Position numbers and translations under genes: made by a program. A stretch of DNA of 64,000 nt from Saposhnikovia divaricata (Eukaryota > Streptophyta > Magnoliopsida > Apiales > Apiaceae): the NCBI GenBank assembly GCA_036435485.1, contig CM071600.1, forward strand, positions 116,676,046 to 116,740,045, read 5' to 3'. The notes under the pieces are model-generated. The model was not told the DNA's origin, did no database searches, and saw only the letters and a program-made list of their open reading frames with translations. Below are positions 11,501 through 23,100 of the stretch, piece after piece. Numbering within the stretch: the stretch's first letter is position 1; each line of letters starts with the position of its first letter.

Positions 11501-11776
11501 AAGTGTTCCTGGTTGACGGTTCAACAATGCATTGGCCAGTTGACCAATTTGATTCTCTAAAGTTTTCAATGACACTGCCTGACTCTTGTACATCATTCGA
11601 AGCTCTTCCAATTCAGACTTCTCAGACTGATTCAATGAATTCCCTTGAGATGGTTGAAATCCCGGTGGATTGAATGGTTGCCTTGCAGCATAAGGTGGTG
11701 GTTGATAGTTCTGATTATATGGCCTTGCATTGAACTGCTGATTCTGGGGTTACTGAACACCGCCCTGATTGTTGCT
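8516..11776 (-). pseudogene. pol: pol of element B: protease, reverse transcriptase, RNase H
   Basis: The frame is the same as gag, broken by TAA at 11750-11752 and ended by TAA at 8516-8518 where family members usually have glutamine. From 11635 there are 1039 open codons. In order: the Gag/protease linker (LENQIGQLANALLNRQPGTLP), the aspartic protease (CDLGASINLMP near 10.85 kb), the reverse transcriptase (GWRICMDYRKLNKATRKDHF, then catalytic FMDD at about residue 705 near 9515), and RNase H (LMCDASDYAVGAVLGQ near 9.08 kb and YTDHAAIHYLL near 8.9 kb). FMDD instead of YVDD is normal for Athila. A pair of GC hairpins lies inside the linker at 11310-11355. Confidence 0.92.
11310..11355 (-). 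repeat. GC hairpin pair inside the gag-pol reading frame of B
   Basis: Two perfect GGCGCTGCCGCGCC units, at 11310-11323 and 11342-11355, are spaced 32 bp as in the LTR. In the translated frame they give Ala/Gly/Arg-rich protein (RRGSAVSQYNTGAAAPPLP) in the linker before protease. Confidence 0.9.
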
Positions 11777-12814
11777 CTAACTGAAATTAGGATGATTCCG
11801 ATTGTTGGGATGATAAACATTAGGCACTGGTTGCTGAGTTCTTTGAAAATTACGGAAAAATTGTGCGGATTCAGATGAGATAGCACATTGATTCGTGTCA
11901 TGAGCCCCTGCACACAATTCACACACCATAGCAACCTGGTTAGTCCCATGATTAGAAAAGGAATCTACCTTCATTGTCAACGCCTTGAGTTGAGCAGCAA
12001 TAGCAGTAGCTGCATCCAAGTCCAGAACTCCGGCCACTTTAGCAGGTGGCAAGCGTTGAGTAGGATTCTGAAACTCATTGGCCGCCATCATCTCAATAAG
12101 ATTATAAGCATCCTCATAGCTCTTAGCCCATAGCGCACCTCCAGAAGCTGCATCTAACATTGGCCTGGACTGAGTTCCCAACCCGTTATAGAAATTGCTG
12201 ATTATCATCCAATCCGGCATCCCATGATGAGGACAACGTGCCAATATCTCCTTGTACCTTTCCCAGGCTTCCCCCAGAGATTCCTGAGGTTGCTGAGCGA
12301 ACTGAGAAATAGAATTTCGATAAGCTGCTGTCTTCGCCATGGAGAAATACTTCGTCAAGAACTTTTGAGCACAGTCTGCCCATGTTTTAATAGAGCCAGA
12401 TGGCATAGAATGTAACCAACTCTTGGCTTTATCCCTAAGAGAGAAGGGAAACAGTCTCAATCTGATTGCGTCATCTGTAACTCCATTGAATTTGAAGGTG
12501 TCACAAATCTCAAGGAAGTCCCTAATATGAGCATTGGGATCTTCAGCAGGACTACCCCCAAACTGTAATGTGTTCTGAATCATCTGAATGATGTTTGGCT
12601 TAAGCTCGAAATTATTAGCCCCAATAGCTGGGCGAACAATACTGGTATGAATATCCTCCACTTTTGGCTGAGAGAATTCACTCAAAGCCTTCGCTGGCTG
12701 TGCTTGATCTGCCATTTCTTCTATTGATTCAAGATCGTCTTCTAACCCGATGTTATCAAAATCAAGTTTTCTTCTTGCTAGTTCTTCTCTACGTGCTTGA
12801 GCTCGTGTACGCAT
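11777..12814 (-). pseudogene. gag: gag of element B (Athila-type nucleocapsid)
   Basis: Gag builds the particle. It starts at ATG 12814 with MRTRAQARREELARRK and has 345 codons to a TAG at 11777-11779. The retrotransposon Gag core is clear (DPNAHIRDFLEICDTFKFNGV, then RLRLFPFSLRDKAKSWLHSMP, then WERYKEILARCPHHGMPDWM). Near the end is a degenerate zinc knuckle, CELCAGAHDTNQC. The same frame continues into pol, so gag and pol were one ORF; the TAG here and the TAA at 11750-11752 split it. The start codon lies about 115 bp from the primer site. Confidence 0.92.
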
Positions 12815-12930
12815 ACACTCTCAAAAAGTACCAGAAATTCACCAACAAGAAAATTGGTGAGAAACGTCTTAGTCACCGAACTTTAATGACCACAGATGGC
12901 AAATACTGAAACTAAACAATTAAAACCGCG

Positions 12931-12948
12931 TCCCCGGCAGCGGCGCCA
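12931..12948 (-). other. Primer binding site of element B (tRNA-Asp type)
   Basis: On the minus strand this is TGGCGCCGCTGCCGGGGA, six bases inside the right LTR. From memory it matches the 3' end of plant tRNA-Asp with one mismatch, as in Athila. Element F has the identical 18 bases at 56605-56622. Confidence 0.85.
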
Positions 12949-12954
12949 AAAACT

Positions 12955-15733
12955 TGTTACGACCAAACTCAACACGCAAGTGCACGTGATCTCAAGTAAT
13001 ATAGATAGCAAATAAGATTCGTTCCTACAGGGACTCGTTGTATTGTCTAGTTAATTCACTCACCAATGTATGATTATTATTCGATGCTACGACAAATTAA
13101 TAATTGGATTTTCGTTTATCACTACAATTACTCTAAGGATTATAACTATTATCAACTACTTGAAATAAGAATTATGTCGAATTACTTATGCGAGATAAAA
13201 CATGGGATTTTAACTTCATTAAACAATTCATCTATAGTCTCCATGAAAGGCATATGACTCAGCCTATTTGTAGTTAGAGGATCCTAATCAACTTAAACCA
13301 AATTGTAATAAGTAAATATACATATGAACTGTCACAGGAATCTCAAGAAGTATTATCTGTCAGAAGAAAGAAGAAAAGTCAATCTATAGTTTTGATGTCA
13401 TGCACTGGAAGACAATTCAGTTATCTGATCAAGCCCCAGTATAGCATTGAAGTGAATGGATTCATTTGAACAGTGACAGAGATTTTTCGAGTGATAGTTT
13501 GAAGGTTAGTTACAGTACAAGAGAATTGAGAGAAGAAACAAACCACAACCTAAAGTCAAAAGTGAAGAAGCATCGTTGAAGTTAGTCGTTCATGAACCAG
13601 ACAGTACATCGAACGTCAACACAAATCAGTGGTAATTCTTTACTACCTTAAGTGGTTTGTAAGAATTAAATTAATTATTTATTGATTTAATTAAATTCAT
13701 TTATAATTGATATAAATCATTTAGTTGATTTAATTAAATGAATTAATTCTGGAAGAATTAATTTATTTATAAATTAATTATTGTATCAATTAAATATGAA
13801 TTAGTTAATCATTAATTAATTAAATGGATCAATATGACTTAAAGAAAGAAGATAGGATTATGTCTTGGAGAAGAAAAATTCGGTATGACCTAATTTTAAG
13901 TCATACCGACAGTAGCTTTTCAGGATTATGTCTTACCGACCTGATTAAGTCATACCGACCTCTGCCAGCTGTTGTAAGTCTTACCGAACTTCTGATTAGT
14001 CATACCGACAAGTTTTATGTCTTAATGGAGGTTTGTGTAAGTCTTAATGAAGGAAAACTAAGTCTTGGAAGCAGTTTAAGTCATGCTGGAGCAGTTAAAT
14101 ATCTTACAGAAAGTCAGCAAGACCTGTTACTGATATAAAAGAACAGAACAGAGCAGATTAGGTCATAACGGAAAAACACAGCAGAAAACATCATATCCAG
14201 AACAGATTTCTCTCTCAAGAATATCAAGAACACAAAAGCTTAAACAATTCCCAGAACTTCAAGTTCTTCATCTTTGTAATATTCTATCCGCTAGAACTTG
14301 TTTATTTGTGATTCTTGTACTACTAGCGAATTAAGTTTCCTAGTTCTTATCTTGATTATTATTAACTAAATTAGAAAAGTTCATGTTGAATTTTCTAATT
14401 AGTTATTAACATCTTGATAAGTTGTTATACTGATTTTGTAACACCACATCAAGTTAATATACAGTTATATTCAACTTGAAAAATTGTGTTAAATAATTCC
14501 GCACATAAATTTGTCTTTATCAAATTTTATTTAAAGGACAAATTTCGATAAAAAAAGGTAAAGATTGTATTCAACCCCCCCCTTCTACAATCTTATCGGA
14601 CCTAACACTCCATTTCTCTAGCCTTTTCATGGGATTTGTGAATACCTGATCGAATACACAAAACTGATATAAGCCAACTTTCGTTGCACAAATACCATCC
14701 TAAATAATATCCACAATAGATAGAAATCACTTAGTCTCCCAATTATGCCTAATCTCCATATGTCTATAAAGATTGAAACATAATGATTGAAGTACAAGCA
14801 TTCAATTGATCACATAGTCGTCATAAAACGGTTAGAGTTACGACACTAATTATGAATGATATTTTCACGCATAAACCTATGCTAACATGGCAAGTTCTAA
14901 ACTCTTAGATTCACTTTCGCTTCAATAAGAATTAACACACAATTACAGGAGTTAGCTACTCTCCTATAACGAATTAAAGCAACCATGATAGGATATCACA
15001 TCAATCACACTATAGGCATCGAGAAGATTCAACAAATAAATTTCATGAATAAATCCGCTAAAACCCCATGACAACGAATTAGTTCATAATTAAACTAATC
15101 GTCACCATGGGTTCCAATGTAAACATGATAGCAGAAAATGAATTATGATTTGAATAAATATCAAGGGTTTTAAAGAATACACCAAAACCAAGCATCCACA
15201 AACTAGGAAGAATACAAGAATAATTTGAAAACTATCTTCTTCCTCGCTTCTTCGTGCTTCAAAACTCTGTAAATAAAATATGTGGTCCGATCTCTCCTTC
15301 TAGGGTTTTTTTTCCTTCTTTACATAGGCTCCAGATGCAAGAAATTCGAAAAGAAATTCTATTTTGACTTTATCTCGAAAAACAGCAAAAACAGAAAATT
15401 CTCGTCAGAAGCACCGATGCTGCCGCACCATCCCATAGTTACAACACGGCGCTGCCGCGCCGTCCTCCAGAAATCACAGCGCTGCCGCGCCGTCCTTCAG
15501 TACAAATGCGGCGCTGCCGCGCCTTCCCTTCTGCTCAGCACTGGACTTTTTTCTTATTTCTTCATTACAACTCCGAATTACTATCCAATTGCTTCGCTGC
15601 ATTCCTTGAACACCTGTGATTAACAGTCCTGCACAATACCCTTAAAAGAGATCAAAAATACCATAACTTAAGTACAAACATTCGTTTTAAGCCAAACGGA
15701 AACGTTTTAAGTGAATAAAATACCCACTCATCA
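12955..15733 (-). repeat. 5' LTR of element B (right copy, split by solo LTR C)
   Basis: It begins TGTTACGACC, follows the left LTR to 13243, is interrupted by 13244-14607 plus a 5-bp duplication, and resumes at 14613 up to CTCATCA. Without the insertion it is exactly 1410 bp. The hairpin array is at 15416-15523, with its first unit decayed. Confidence 0.95.
13244..14607 (+). repeat. Solo LTR C, same family as element D
   Basis: This 1364-bp sequence starts TGAAAGGCATATGAC and ends CGGACCTAACA, like both LTRs of D, and is flanked by CTCCA at 13239-13243 and 14608-14612. It has no internal region. A solo LTR with an intact duplication is the usual result of recombination between the two LTRs of a full element. 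It keeps the AAGTC-type motif array (about 13823-14090) and a TATA-like GATATAAAAG at about 14133. Confidence 0.95.
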
Positions 15734-15738
15734 CTTGC

Positions 15739-16407
15739 TATCTGTGAGTCAAATCTGTGACAAGGGATATCATGTATATTTTCAACCTGAATATTGTGAA
15801 GTTATCAGCAAATCTACAGGAAAGGTTGTTCTAGTTGGTCATAGGCAAAACAACATTTATGAAATCAAGCTCTTAATAAACTCTATTGGAAAAGCTGTTT
15901 GCCTGACTACAAGAATGTCTAGTGAAGAGAGTTGGAAGTGGCACAAGAAACTCTCACATTTGAACTTGAACAACATCAATGAATTGATCAGAAAGAATCT
16001 TGTAAGAGGACTCCCAAAGACTCTGTTAAATGTTGATGGCCTATGTGATTCATGTCAAAAGGCCAAGCAAAGGAAGTCATCTTTCAAGAGCAAGACAGAA
16101 TTTTCAATCACTGATCCTTATCATCTCCTGCATGTTGATCTCTTTGGTCCAGTAAATGTTATGTCTATAGCAAGGAAGAAATATGCTTTAGTCATTGTTG
16201 ATGAATACACTAGATTCACTTGGGTGTATTTTCTACCAAAGAAGGATGAAACTACATTAACTCTGATGGAGCATGTGAAGCTTCTGGACAAAGGATCAAG
16301 TAACAAAGTCAGAATCATCAGAAGTGATAATGGAACTGAGTTCAGGAATGCAACAATGGAAGAATTCTGCAAGGACAATGGAGCGAAGCAAGAATTTTCA
16401 GCACCTG
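15739..16407 (+). pseudogene. pol: pol of element A, part 2: pre-integrase and integrase N-terminal half
   Basis: After B and its duplication (CTTGC, 15734-15738) the A frame resumes with SVSQICDKGYHVYF. It contains the pre-integrase zinc region (WKWHKKLSHLN, then LCDSCQKAKQRKSSF) and the first two catalytic positions of integrase: D in LLHVDLFGPVNVMS and D in IIRSDNGTEFRN. It stops where element D was inserted after ACCTG (16403-16407). The frame is open throughout this stretch. Confidence 0.92.
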
Positions 16408-16997
16408 TGAAAGGCATATGACTCACCCTATTTGTAGTTAGAGGATCCTAATCAACTTAAACCAAATTGTAATAAGTAAATATACATATGAACTGTCACA
16501 GGAATCTCAAGAAGTATTATCTATCAGAAGAAAGAAGAAAAGTCAATCTATAGTTTTGATGTCGTACACTGGAAGACGATTCAGTTATCTGATCAAGCCC
16601 CCAGTATAGCATTGAAGCGAATGGATTCATTTGAATAGTGACAGAGATTTTTCGAGTGATAGTTTGAATGTCAGTTACAATACAAGAGAATTGAGAGAAG
16701 AAATAAACCACAACCTAAAGTCAAAAGTGAAGAAGCATCATTGAAGTTAGTCGTTCATGAACCAGACAGTACATCGAACGTCAACACAAGTCAGTGGTAA
16801 TTCTTTACTACCTTCAGTGGTTTGTAAGAATTAAATTAATTATTTATTGATTTAATTAAATTCATTTATAATTGATATAAATCATTTAGTTGATTTAATT
16901 AAGTGAATTAATTCTAGAAGAATTAATTTATTTATTAAATTAATTATTGTATCAATTAAATGTGAATTGGATAATCATTAATTAATTAAATGGATCA

Positions 16998-17262
16998 ATA
17001 TGACTTAAAAGGAAAAGGATTGGATTATGTCTTGGTGAAGACAAAATCGGTATGACCTAAATTATGTCATACCGAGCAATTTCAGATTATGTCATACCGA
17101 GCCAAAATATCCTGATTAAGTCATACCGACCACCTGCCAGATGTTTTAGGTCATACCGAATTTTTATTAAGTCATACCGACCAGGTTTATATCTTAATGG
17201 AGGTTTGTGTAAGTCTTAATGAAGAAAAATTAAGTCTTGGAAGCAAATTAAGTCATACTGGA
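16998..17262 (+). promoter_or_regulatory. Motif array in LTR D upstream of its TATA box
   Basis: At least ten copies of a core such as AAGTCATACCGA, ATGTCATACCGA or AAGTCTTAATG, some inverted (TATGACCTAA), are spread over 265 bp and end about 45 bp before TATAAAAG. The same array is in the 3' LTR (about 29245-29510) and in solo LTR C. Such placement suggests a U3 enhancer. Confidence 0.6.
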
Positions 17263-17305
17263 GCAATTAAATATCCTACAAAAAGCTAGCAAGACTTGTT
17301 GCTGA

Positions 17306-17313
17306 TATAAAAG
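17306..17313 (+). promoter_or_regulatory. TATA box of LTR D
   Basis: TATAAAAG just after the motif array; the matching copy in the 3' LTR is at 29552-29559. Confidence 0.6.
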
Positions 17314-17776
17314 AACCAAAGACAGCAGATTATGTTATAACTGAAAAACACAGCAGAATATAATTCTATCCAGCAAATTTTCTCTCAAGAAACTCAAGAA
17401 CACCAAAGCCTAAACAATTCCTAGAAATTCAAGTTCTTCATCTTTGTAATATTCTATCCGATAGAACTTGATTACTTGTGATTCTTGTACTACTAGCGAA
17501 TTAAGTTTCCTAGTTCTTATCTTGATCATTATTAACTAAATTACAAAAGTTCATGTCGAATTTTTTTAATTAGTTATTAACATCTTGATAAGTTGTTATA
17601 CTGATTTTGTAACACCACATCAAGTTAATATACAGTTATATTCAACTTGAAAAATTGTGTTAAGTAATTCCGCACAAATTTGTCTTTGCTAAAATATTAT
17701 CTAACGGACAAATTTCAATAAAAAGGTAAAGATTGTATTCAACCCCCCCTTCTACAATCTTATCGGACCTAACAAT

Positions 17777-17788
17777 TGGTATCAGAGC
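17777..17788 (+). other. Primer binding site of element D
   Basis: TGGTATCAGAGC two bases after the LTR, of the same initiator methionine tRNA type as in element A. Confidence 0.9.
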
Positions 17789-17874
17789 AGATTGATTGAT
17801 ACACAAATCAAAGATCCCATTTTACTCGATTAAAAATCATCCCCGAATTTTTTAACTCTCTTAAAAAATTCATC

Positions 17875-20178
17875 ATGTCTTCTAAAGTTGGAACTGTGAA
17901 AATTACCATATATGACAAAAACAGTTATGATATGTGGAAGAACAAAATGTTAATGTTCCTCGAGGTTGCAAATCCTAAATACATGAAAGTCTTATCAGAA
18001 GGACCAATAATACCTTTTGGATTAATTCCTGAAGTTGTTACTGATGGAAAAGTTGTTGCCCCTGCAAGGTTTGTACACAAAGATTCTTCTGAATACACTC
18101 TTGTTGAAAGAGAGGAAGCTGGACTTGACATTAATTTAAGACTGATCTTAATAGATTCTCTAGACTCTGTAATGTACAGTCATGTGATTAACTGCAAGAC
18201 TGCAAAGCACATGTGGGAAACCATTGAAACTGTGAATGAAGGAACAGAGGAAGTTAGGGAGAATCGTCTAGAAATTCTGACATCTGAGTATGAACACTTT
18301 CGATCACCATCCAATGAAAGTATTCAAGATGTGTTTGAAAGATATAACAAACTTGTCAACAATTTACAGATGCATGGCAAGTACTACACTCAGAAAGAGA
18401 TCAACAGAAAATTTCTACTGTCAATGCCTGTTCATCTAGAACATAGGATTACAGTTATCAGAGAGTCGAGGAATCTAAGTGAAATTACTGTAGAAAGACT
18501 CTTTGGCGTTTTAAAAACCTATGAACTGGAACAATCTCAACAAAAGGAGATTTATGGAAAAGGAAGAGTTGCTAATACTTCTACAGCTCTTATTGTTGAG
18601 AACAAACAGGAAGTGGAAGATAAGGTTATTCAATCTTATAGTGTTGACAGTGGTAAGCTTGAAGTTGAAGTTGGTCAAACGAATGCTAGTCCAGATGAAG
18701 GAGACTTCTATTCGTTAGAAGAGCTAGATCAGTTGGAAGATGAGTCCATGGCTTTGTTGGTAAGGAAATTCAGTAACTTCAGATTCAGGAAGAATCCCAA
18801 GTTCAGGTACAAATCTAACTATAATAGGTTCCAGAGAGGAGGTTCTTCATCCTCAAGTAACAGAGGAGGTTACAAAACTGGAACAGTTGAAAGAAGTAAA
18901 ATTAGATGCTACAACTGTAATGAACTTAGACATTTCGCTACTGAATGTCAGAAGCCAAAACAAAACCAAAGAAAAGACTTTGGATCTGAGAAGAAGAAGA
19001 CAGGTAAAGCCTATGTGGCTGCTGGAAAGAGTTGGGATGATACAGACTCTGAAGAAGAAGAGTATGGCAATCTTGCCCTGATGGCAAAATCTGATAACTC
19101 CAGTGGTACTTCATCTGAGGTATCATGTTCTGAAAGTCAATATATTTATCAACTTAGTGATTCACTAGGTTATACTAATAGAGAGATTGAAAGGATCAAT
19201 TTGTTAAATACAGATCTTAGAAATCAATTATCAGAATTACACGATGTACAAAATTGCCATGAAAAACAAAAATCAGAAATAAGAATTCTAAAAGAACTTG
19301 AGAGGTCTCTAGCGTTGATAGTGGTTCAACAACGTGAGACAATAGCTGAACTAGAAATAAAGGTTATTGATACTTCTAATTCATGTAAAGTGGCTAAAGA
19401 GTTGTTTAACCAACAAGCTATTAATCAAACCGTAGGAATTGGGTTTGATTATAATGAAGCTATTGGACGAACAAGCATTATTACCCCTAATCGTGTCAGT
19501 GCTATAGAAAGGGGTATACCAATAGTGCTTAAGGGTGTTAGTAACCCACTCTTTAAGACATCCATAGCAGAACCTTTGGATACAACATCTTTAATCATTA
19601 AGGAAGAGATGCGCATTGAGGATGTAGCTAATGGCGTAGTCTTAGAAAGTAATCAAGTTGTTAAAAATGATGAAGATAGAAAGTCTGTGTTTAAGAAAAC
19701 AGAAAGAGTTGGTGAGTCTACTAGTTCCTTGAAAACTAGTAGTAGAAGTAACAACATGAATAAATGCAACAACATATCTACCATGCATGCTATTCCTGTT
19801 ATTGATACTGCTCATAAGAAATACAATGCTGTTAATTGCATGTCTTGTGCTTTTAATATAATGTTTGCTTACTTTAACGGTAATCATGCATGTGTTGATA
19901 AGAATGTTCCTAGACAGCATATGAGCAGAAATAATCATGTTAGATCCAGGACTGTAAACCCACCTAATCCTAAGACTAGGACTCCAAGTCCTCCTAAGGA
20001 TATGGTGAAGACATGGTTACCCAAGCTGAAACCAAAACAAGTTAAAGCTGTTTACAGGGTTAAATGTCCAGTACCTGAAGAAAATACTGTTAAAATAAAA
20101 AGTGTTGCTTTGCCTGATAAAGGCCAATTCTTTATGTACTCTGGACCCAATCAAATTTGGGTTCCGAAGAAAGTCTAA
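17875..20178 (+). CDS. gag: gag of element D (open, 767 aa)
   Basis: The ATG at 17875 follows the primer site by about 90 bp. The N-terminal half is a copia Gag core (YDMWKNKMLMFLEVANPKYM, VINCKTAKHMWETIE, LLSMPVHLEHRITVIRES). A zinc knuckle, CYNCNELRHFATEC, lies at about residues 345-358; the usual Gly before His is Arg here, which may weaken it. A Glu/Leu-rich coiled-coil segment follows at about residues 430-510. The C-terminal third is Ser/Lys/Pro-rich and ends with PNQIWVPKKV. There is no internal stop, so this is the best preserved retroviral-type gene of the window. It ends in a different frame from pol, with about 58 bases of overlap between the two open frames. Confidence 0.93.
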   Translation: MSSKVGTVKITIYDKNSYDMWKNKMLMFLEVANPKYMKVLSEGPIIPFGLIPEVVTDGKVVAPARFVHKDSSEYTLVEREEAGLDINLRLILIDSLDSVMYSHVINCKTAKHMWETIETVNEGTEEVRENRLEILTSEYEHFRSPSNESIQDVFERYNKLVNNLQMHGKYYTQKEINRKFLLSMPVHLEHRITVIRESRNLSEITVERLFGVLKTYELEQSQQKEIYGKGRVANTSTALIVENKQEVEDKVIQSYSVDSGKLEVEVGQTNASPDEGDFYSLEELDQLEDESMALLVRKFSNFRFRKNPKFRYKSNYNRFQRGGSSSSSNRGGYKTGTVERSKIRCYNCNELRHFATECQKPKQNQRKDFGSEKKKTGKAYVAAGKSWDDTDSEEEEYGNLALMAKSDNSSGTSSEVSCSESQYIYQLSDSLGYTNREIERINLLNTDLRNQLSELHDVQNCHEKQKSEIRILKELERSLALIVVQQRETIAELEIKVIDTSNSCKVAKELFNQQAINQTVGIGFDYNEAIGRTSIITPNRVSAIERGIPIVLKGVSNPLFKTSIAEPLDTTSLIIKEEMRIEDVANGVVLESNQVVKNDEDRKSVFKKTERVGESTSSLKTSSRSNNMNKCNNISTMHAIPVIDTAHKKYNAVNCMSCAFNIMFAYFNGNHACVDKNVPRQHMSRNNHVRSRTVNPPNPKTRTPSPPKDMVKTWLPKLKPKQVKAVYRVKCPVPEENTVKIKSVALPDKGQFFMYSGPNQIWVPKKV

Positions 20179-23100
20179 CCAATTTGTCATTGCAGGGTTT
20201 AAAACAGGTTGAACGAGTCATGTGGATTCTGGACAGTGGATGTTCAAGGCATATGACCGGAGATAGAGCCCTGCTGACAAATGTGGTGGAGAAGGCCGGC
20301 CCAGTAGTTACCTTTGGAGATAACAGCAAAGGTAAAACTGATGGATATGGCAGATTAGAAGCTGGAAATGTTATCGTTGAAGATGTCTCTTTTGTGAACG
20401 GCCTTGAGCACAATTTGCTCAGTATTAGTCAATTCTGTGACAAAGGTTATGAAGTTCATTTCAACAAGAAGAATTGTCTAATATCACACAAGAGAAATGA
20501 ACGGCCGCAGTTGATTGGAGTAAGAAAAGGAAACTTGTACATAGCCAATATGAACTCTGGAAGCACAGAAGAAATTAGATGTTTTTATTCAAAGGCATCC
20601 ACTGATGAAAGTTGGTTATAGCACAAGTAACTTTCTCACCTAAACTTCAAAACAATGAATTCTCTAGTTAAAAGAGAATTGGTGAGAGGTTTACCTTCGA
20701 ATGAATTTACTCAGGAAGGTCTATGTGATGCTTGTCAAAAAGGAAAGTTAAAAAGGGCAACTCACAGGAGTATTAACACATCATCAATAACTGAACCATT
20801 ACAACTTCTCCATATGGATTTGTTTGGTCCAGTTAGTGTGATGTCCATGTCAAGAAAAAGATATGCTCTAGTGATTGTTGATGATTTCTCAAAATTCACA
20901 TGGGTACTATTTCTGAACTCAAAAGATGAAACTCCACAACTGGTAGTTGATCACATTAAGTTAATTGAGCTGGACTCTAATCGTCTAGTAAGAGCTATAA
21001 GGTTAGACAACGGAACTGAATTCAAGAATGCAGTTCTGAATGACTTTTGCACTGAAAAAGGTATAACCAGACAGTACTCGGCTCCCAGAACTCCTCAGCA
21101 AAATGAAGTAGTTGAAAGAAAGAATAGAACCTTGATTGAAGCTGCACGTACTATGCTAAGTGAATCAAGGCTTCCATTGAGCTTTTGGGCTGAAGCTGTC
21201 AACACTGCATGCTATACCCAGAATCGAACACTTATCAATAAAGACTTAATGAAGACACCATATGAAGCTCTACATGACAAGAAACCAACTCTCAAGTACT
21301 TCCATGTATTTGGGACAAAATGCTTTGTGCTGAAAGAAGGAGATGATCAAGGTGGTAAATTTGAAGAAAAAGCACATGAAGCAATATTTATTGGTTATAC
21401 TAGAAGAGCCTACAAGGTGTATCTTATTGATCAACAGAAAACTATGGAAAGTGTCAATGTTACATTTGATGACACAAAACTCCCAAGTATCCAAAATGAA
21501 GATCCATCTGAAAAGCTTAAGTTTGACGACATGTCAGACTCAGATTCAGATGATGACAATCAACCTGACGTTGTTGCTGATAATAATAATCCAAATGTTG
21601 GTGGTAATGATCAAGGTGATTCTGGTGAAAACAATGATAATTTTCAAGACACCACTGATACTCTTGAACCATCAACAAGTCAAACTGGCAACAACTCAGG
21701 GGGAGATAATGAAGGGTCAACAAGTCATACTCAACATCATACTGAAGATCAAGGCGAATCATCAAGATCAATTCTTCCCAGACAAACTGTTTGGAATAGA
21801 GCTCATCCTTTTGAGCTGATCCTTGGTGATCCAGATGTTGGTGTGAAAACAAGAAGAGCTTATCAGAATCAATGTAATTATTCCGGGTTCCTGTCTGTCA
21901 TGGAACCTAAGAAGATAGAAGAAGCTCTATCTGATCCTGATTGGGTGATTGCTATGCAAGATGAACTCAATCAATTTAAGCAACTAGAAGTATGAAAGCT
22001 GGTACCCAGACCTAAAGATAGAAAAGTGGTGGACACAAGATGGGTATTCAGAAACAAACTAGATGAAGATGGCACTGTGATAAGAAACAAAGCAAGACTG
22101 GTAGCTAAAGGTTATTCTCAAGCTGAAGGCATTGATTATGATGAGACCTATGCTCCAGTGGCAAGACTTGAGGCCATCAAAATATTCTTGGCATTTGCAT
22201 CCTTTTCAAGATTCAAAGTTTATCAAATGGATGTCAAGAGTGCCTTTCTGAATGGTAAGCTAGATGAAGAAGTGTATGTAGAATAGCCCCCTGGTTTTGA
22301 AGATCAAGATCATCTGGACTATGTCTACTTTCTTTACAAAGCTATCTATGGTCTTAAGCAAGCACCAAGAAAATGGTATGACACTCTCTCTGAATTTCTA
22401 TTAGAAAATGATTTTATAAGAGGTGTCATAGACAAAATGCTCTTCACTAAAAGACATAAGAATGATATAATACTAGTCCAAGTCTATGTGGACGATATTA
22501 TATTTGGGTCTACTAATGAGCTTCTATGCAAGAAGTTTTCTAAGTTAATGCAGGGTAGGTTTGAAATGAGCATGATGGGAGAACTGAAATTCTTTCTTGG
22601 ATTACAAATAAGTCAGAGACAAGATGGAATATTTATTTGTCAATCCAAGTACATCAAGGAACTCCTCAAGAAATATCACATGGAGGAGTGCTCATCAGCA
22701 AAGACACCATCAACTATAGCTGTCAAAATTGGTTTATGTGAAAGTTCTGCCAAGGTAGATATCACAGGCTATAGAGGTATGATTGGTTCATTGCTTTACT
22801 TAACTGCTAGTAGACCAGATATAATGTTTGCCACATGCTTGTGTGCAAGGTTCCAAGCGGACCCTAGAGAAATCCATCTCACTGCTGTCAAAAGAATCTT
22901 AAGATATCTAAAGGGTACGCCTAATTTAGGCATCTGGTACCCTAATGAATCTGGTTTTACTTTAATTGGATATACAGATTCTGACTATGCAGGAAGTGTT
23001 GTAGACAGGAAAAGTACATCTGGGAGTTGTCAATACCTAGGTGGAAGATTGGTTTCCTGGTTCAGTAAGAAACAGCAAACAGTTTCCAACTCTACAGCCG

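Larger units (their letters stand above)
2901..15733 (-). mobile_element. Element B: Athila-like Ty3/gypsy retrotransposon
   Basis: On the minus strand the order is LTR (right), tRNA-Asp-type primer site, gag, protease, reverse transcriptase, RNase H, integrase, envelope-like ORF, polypurine tract and LTR (left). Reverse transcriptase before integrase defines gypsy. The primer site, the FMDDFSVFG catalytic block and the extra ORF after integrase indicate Athila. The ends are TGTTACG and CTCATCA on the plus strand, and the target duplication CTTGC is at 2896-2900 and 15734-15738. The right LTR contains solo LTR C. Without C both LTRs are exactly 1410 bp and the element is about 11.5 kb. Gag-pol and the envelope-like ORF carry stops and frameshifts, so this copy is probably not autonomous. 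Confidence 0.95.
16408..17774 (+). repeat. 5' LTR of element D
   Basis: 1367 bp, TGAAAGGCATATG to CGGACCTAACA. It contains an AT-rich stretch, an array of AAGTC(A/T)T motifs at about 16998-17262, and a TATA box at 17306-17313. It differs from the 3' LTR at a low percentage of sites. Confidence 0.96.

Noticed and set aside
2901..15733. Endogenous pararetrovirus (caulimovirus type) in place of element B
   Set aside because: Integrase, two LTRs, a polypurine tract and a 5-bp target duplication are present; no movement or coat protein genes of that group.
20121..20178. Programmed -1 frameshift between gag and pol of D
   Set aside because: The frames overlap in the right sense, but I see no canonical slippery heptamer in the correct phase. 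It is left as one possibility only under the gag/pol finding.
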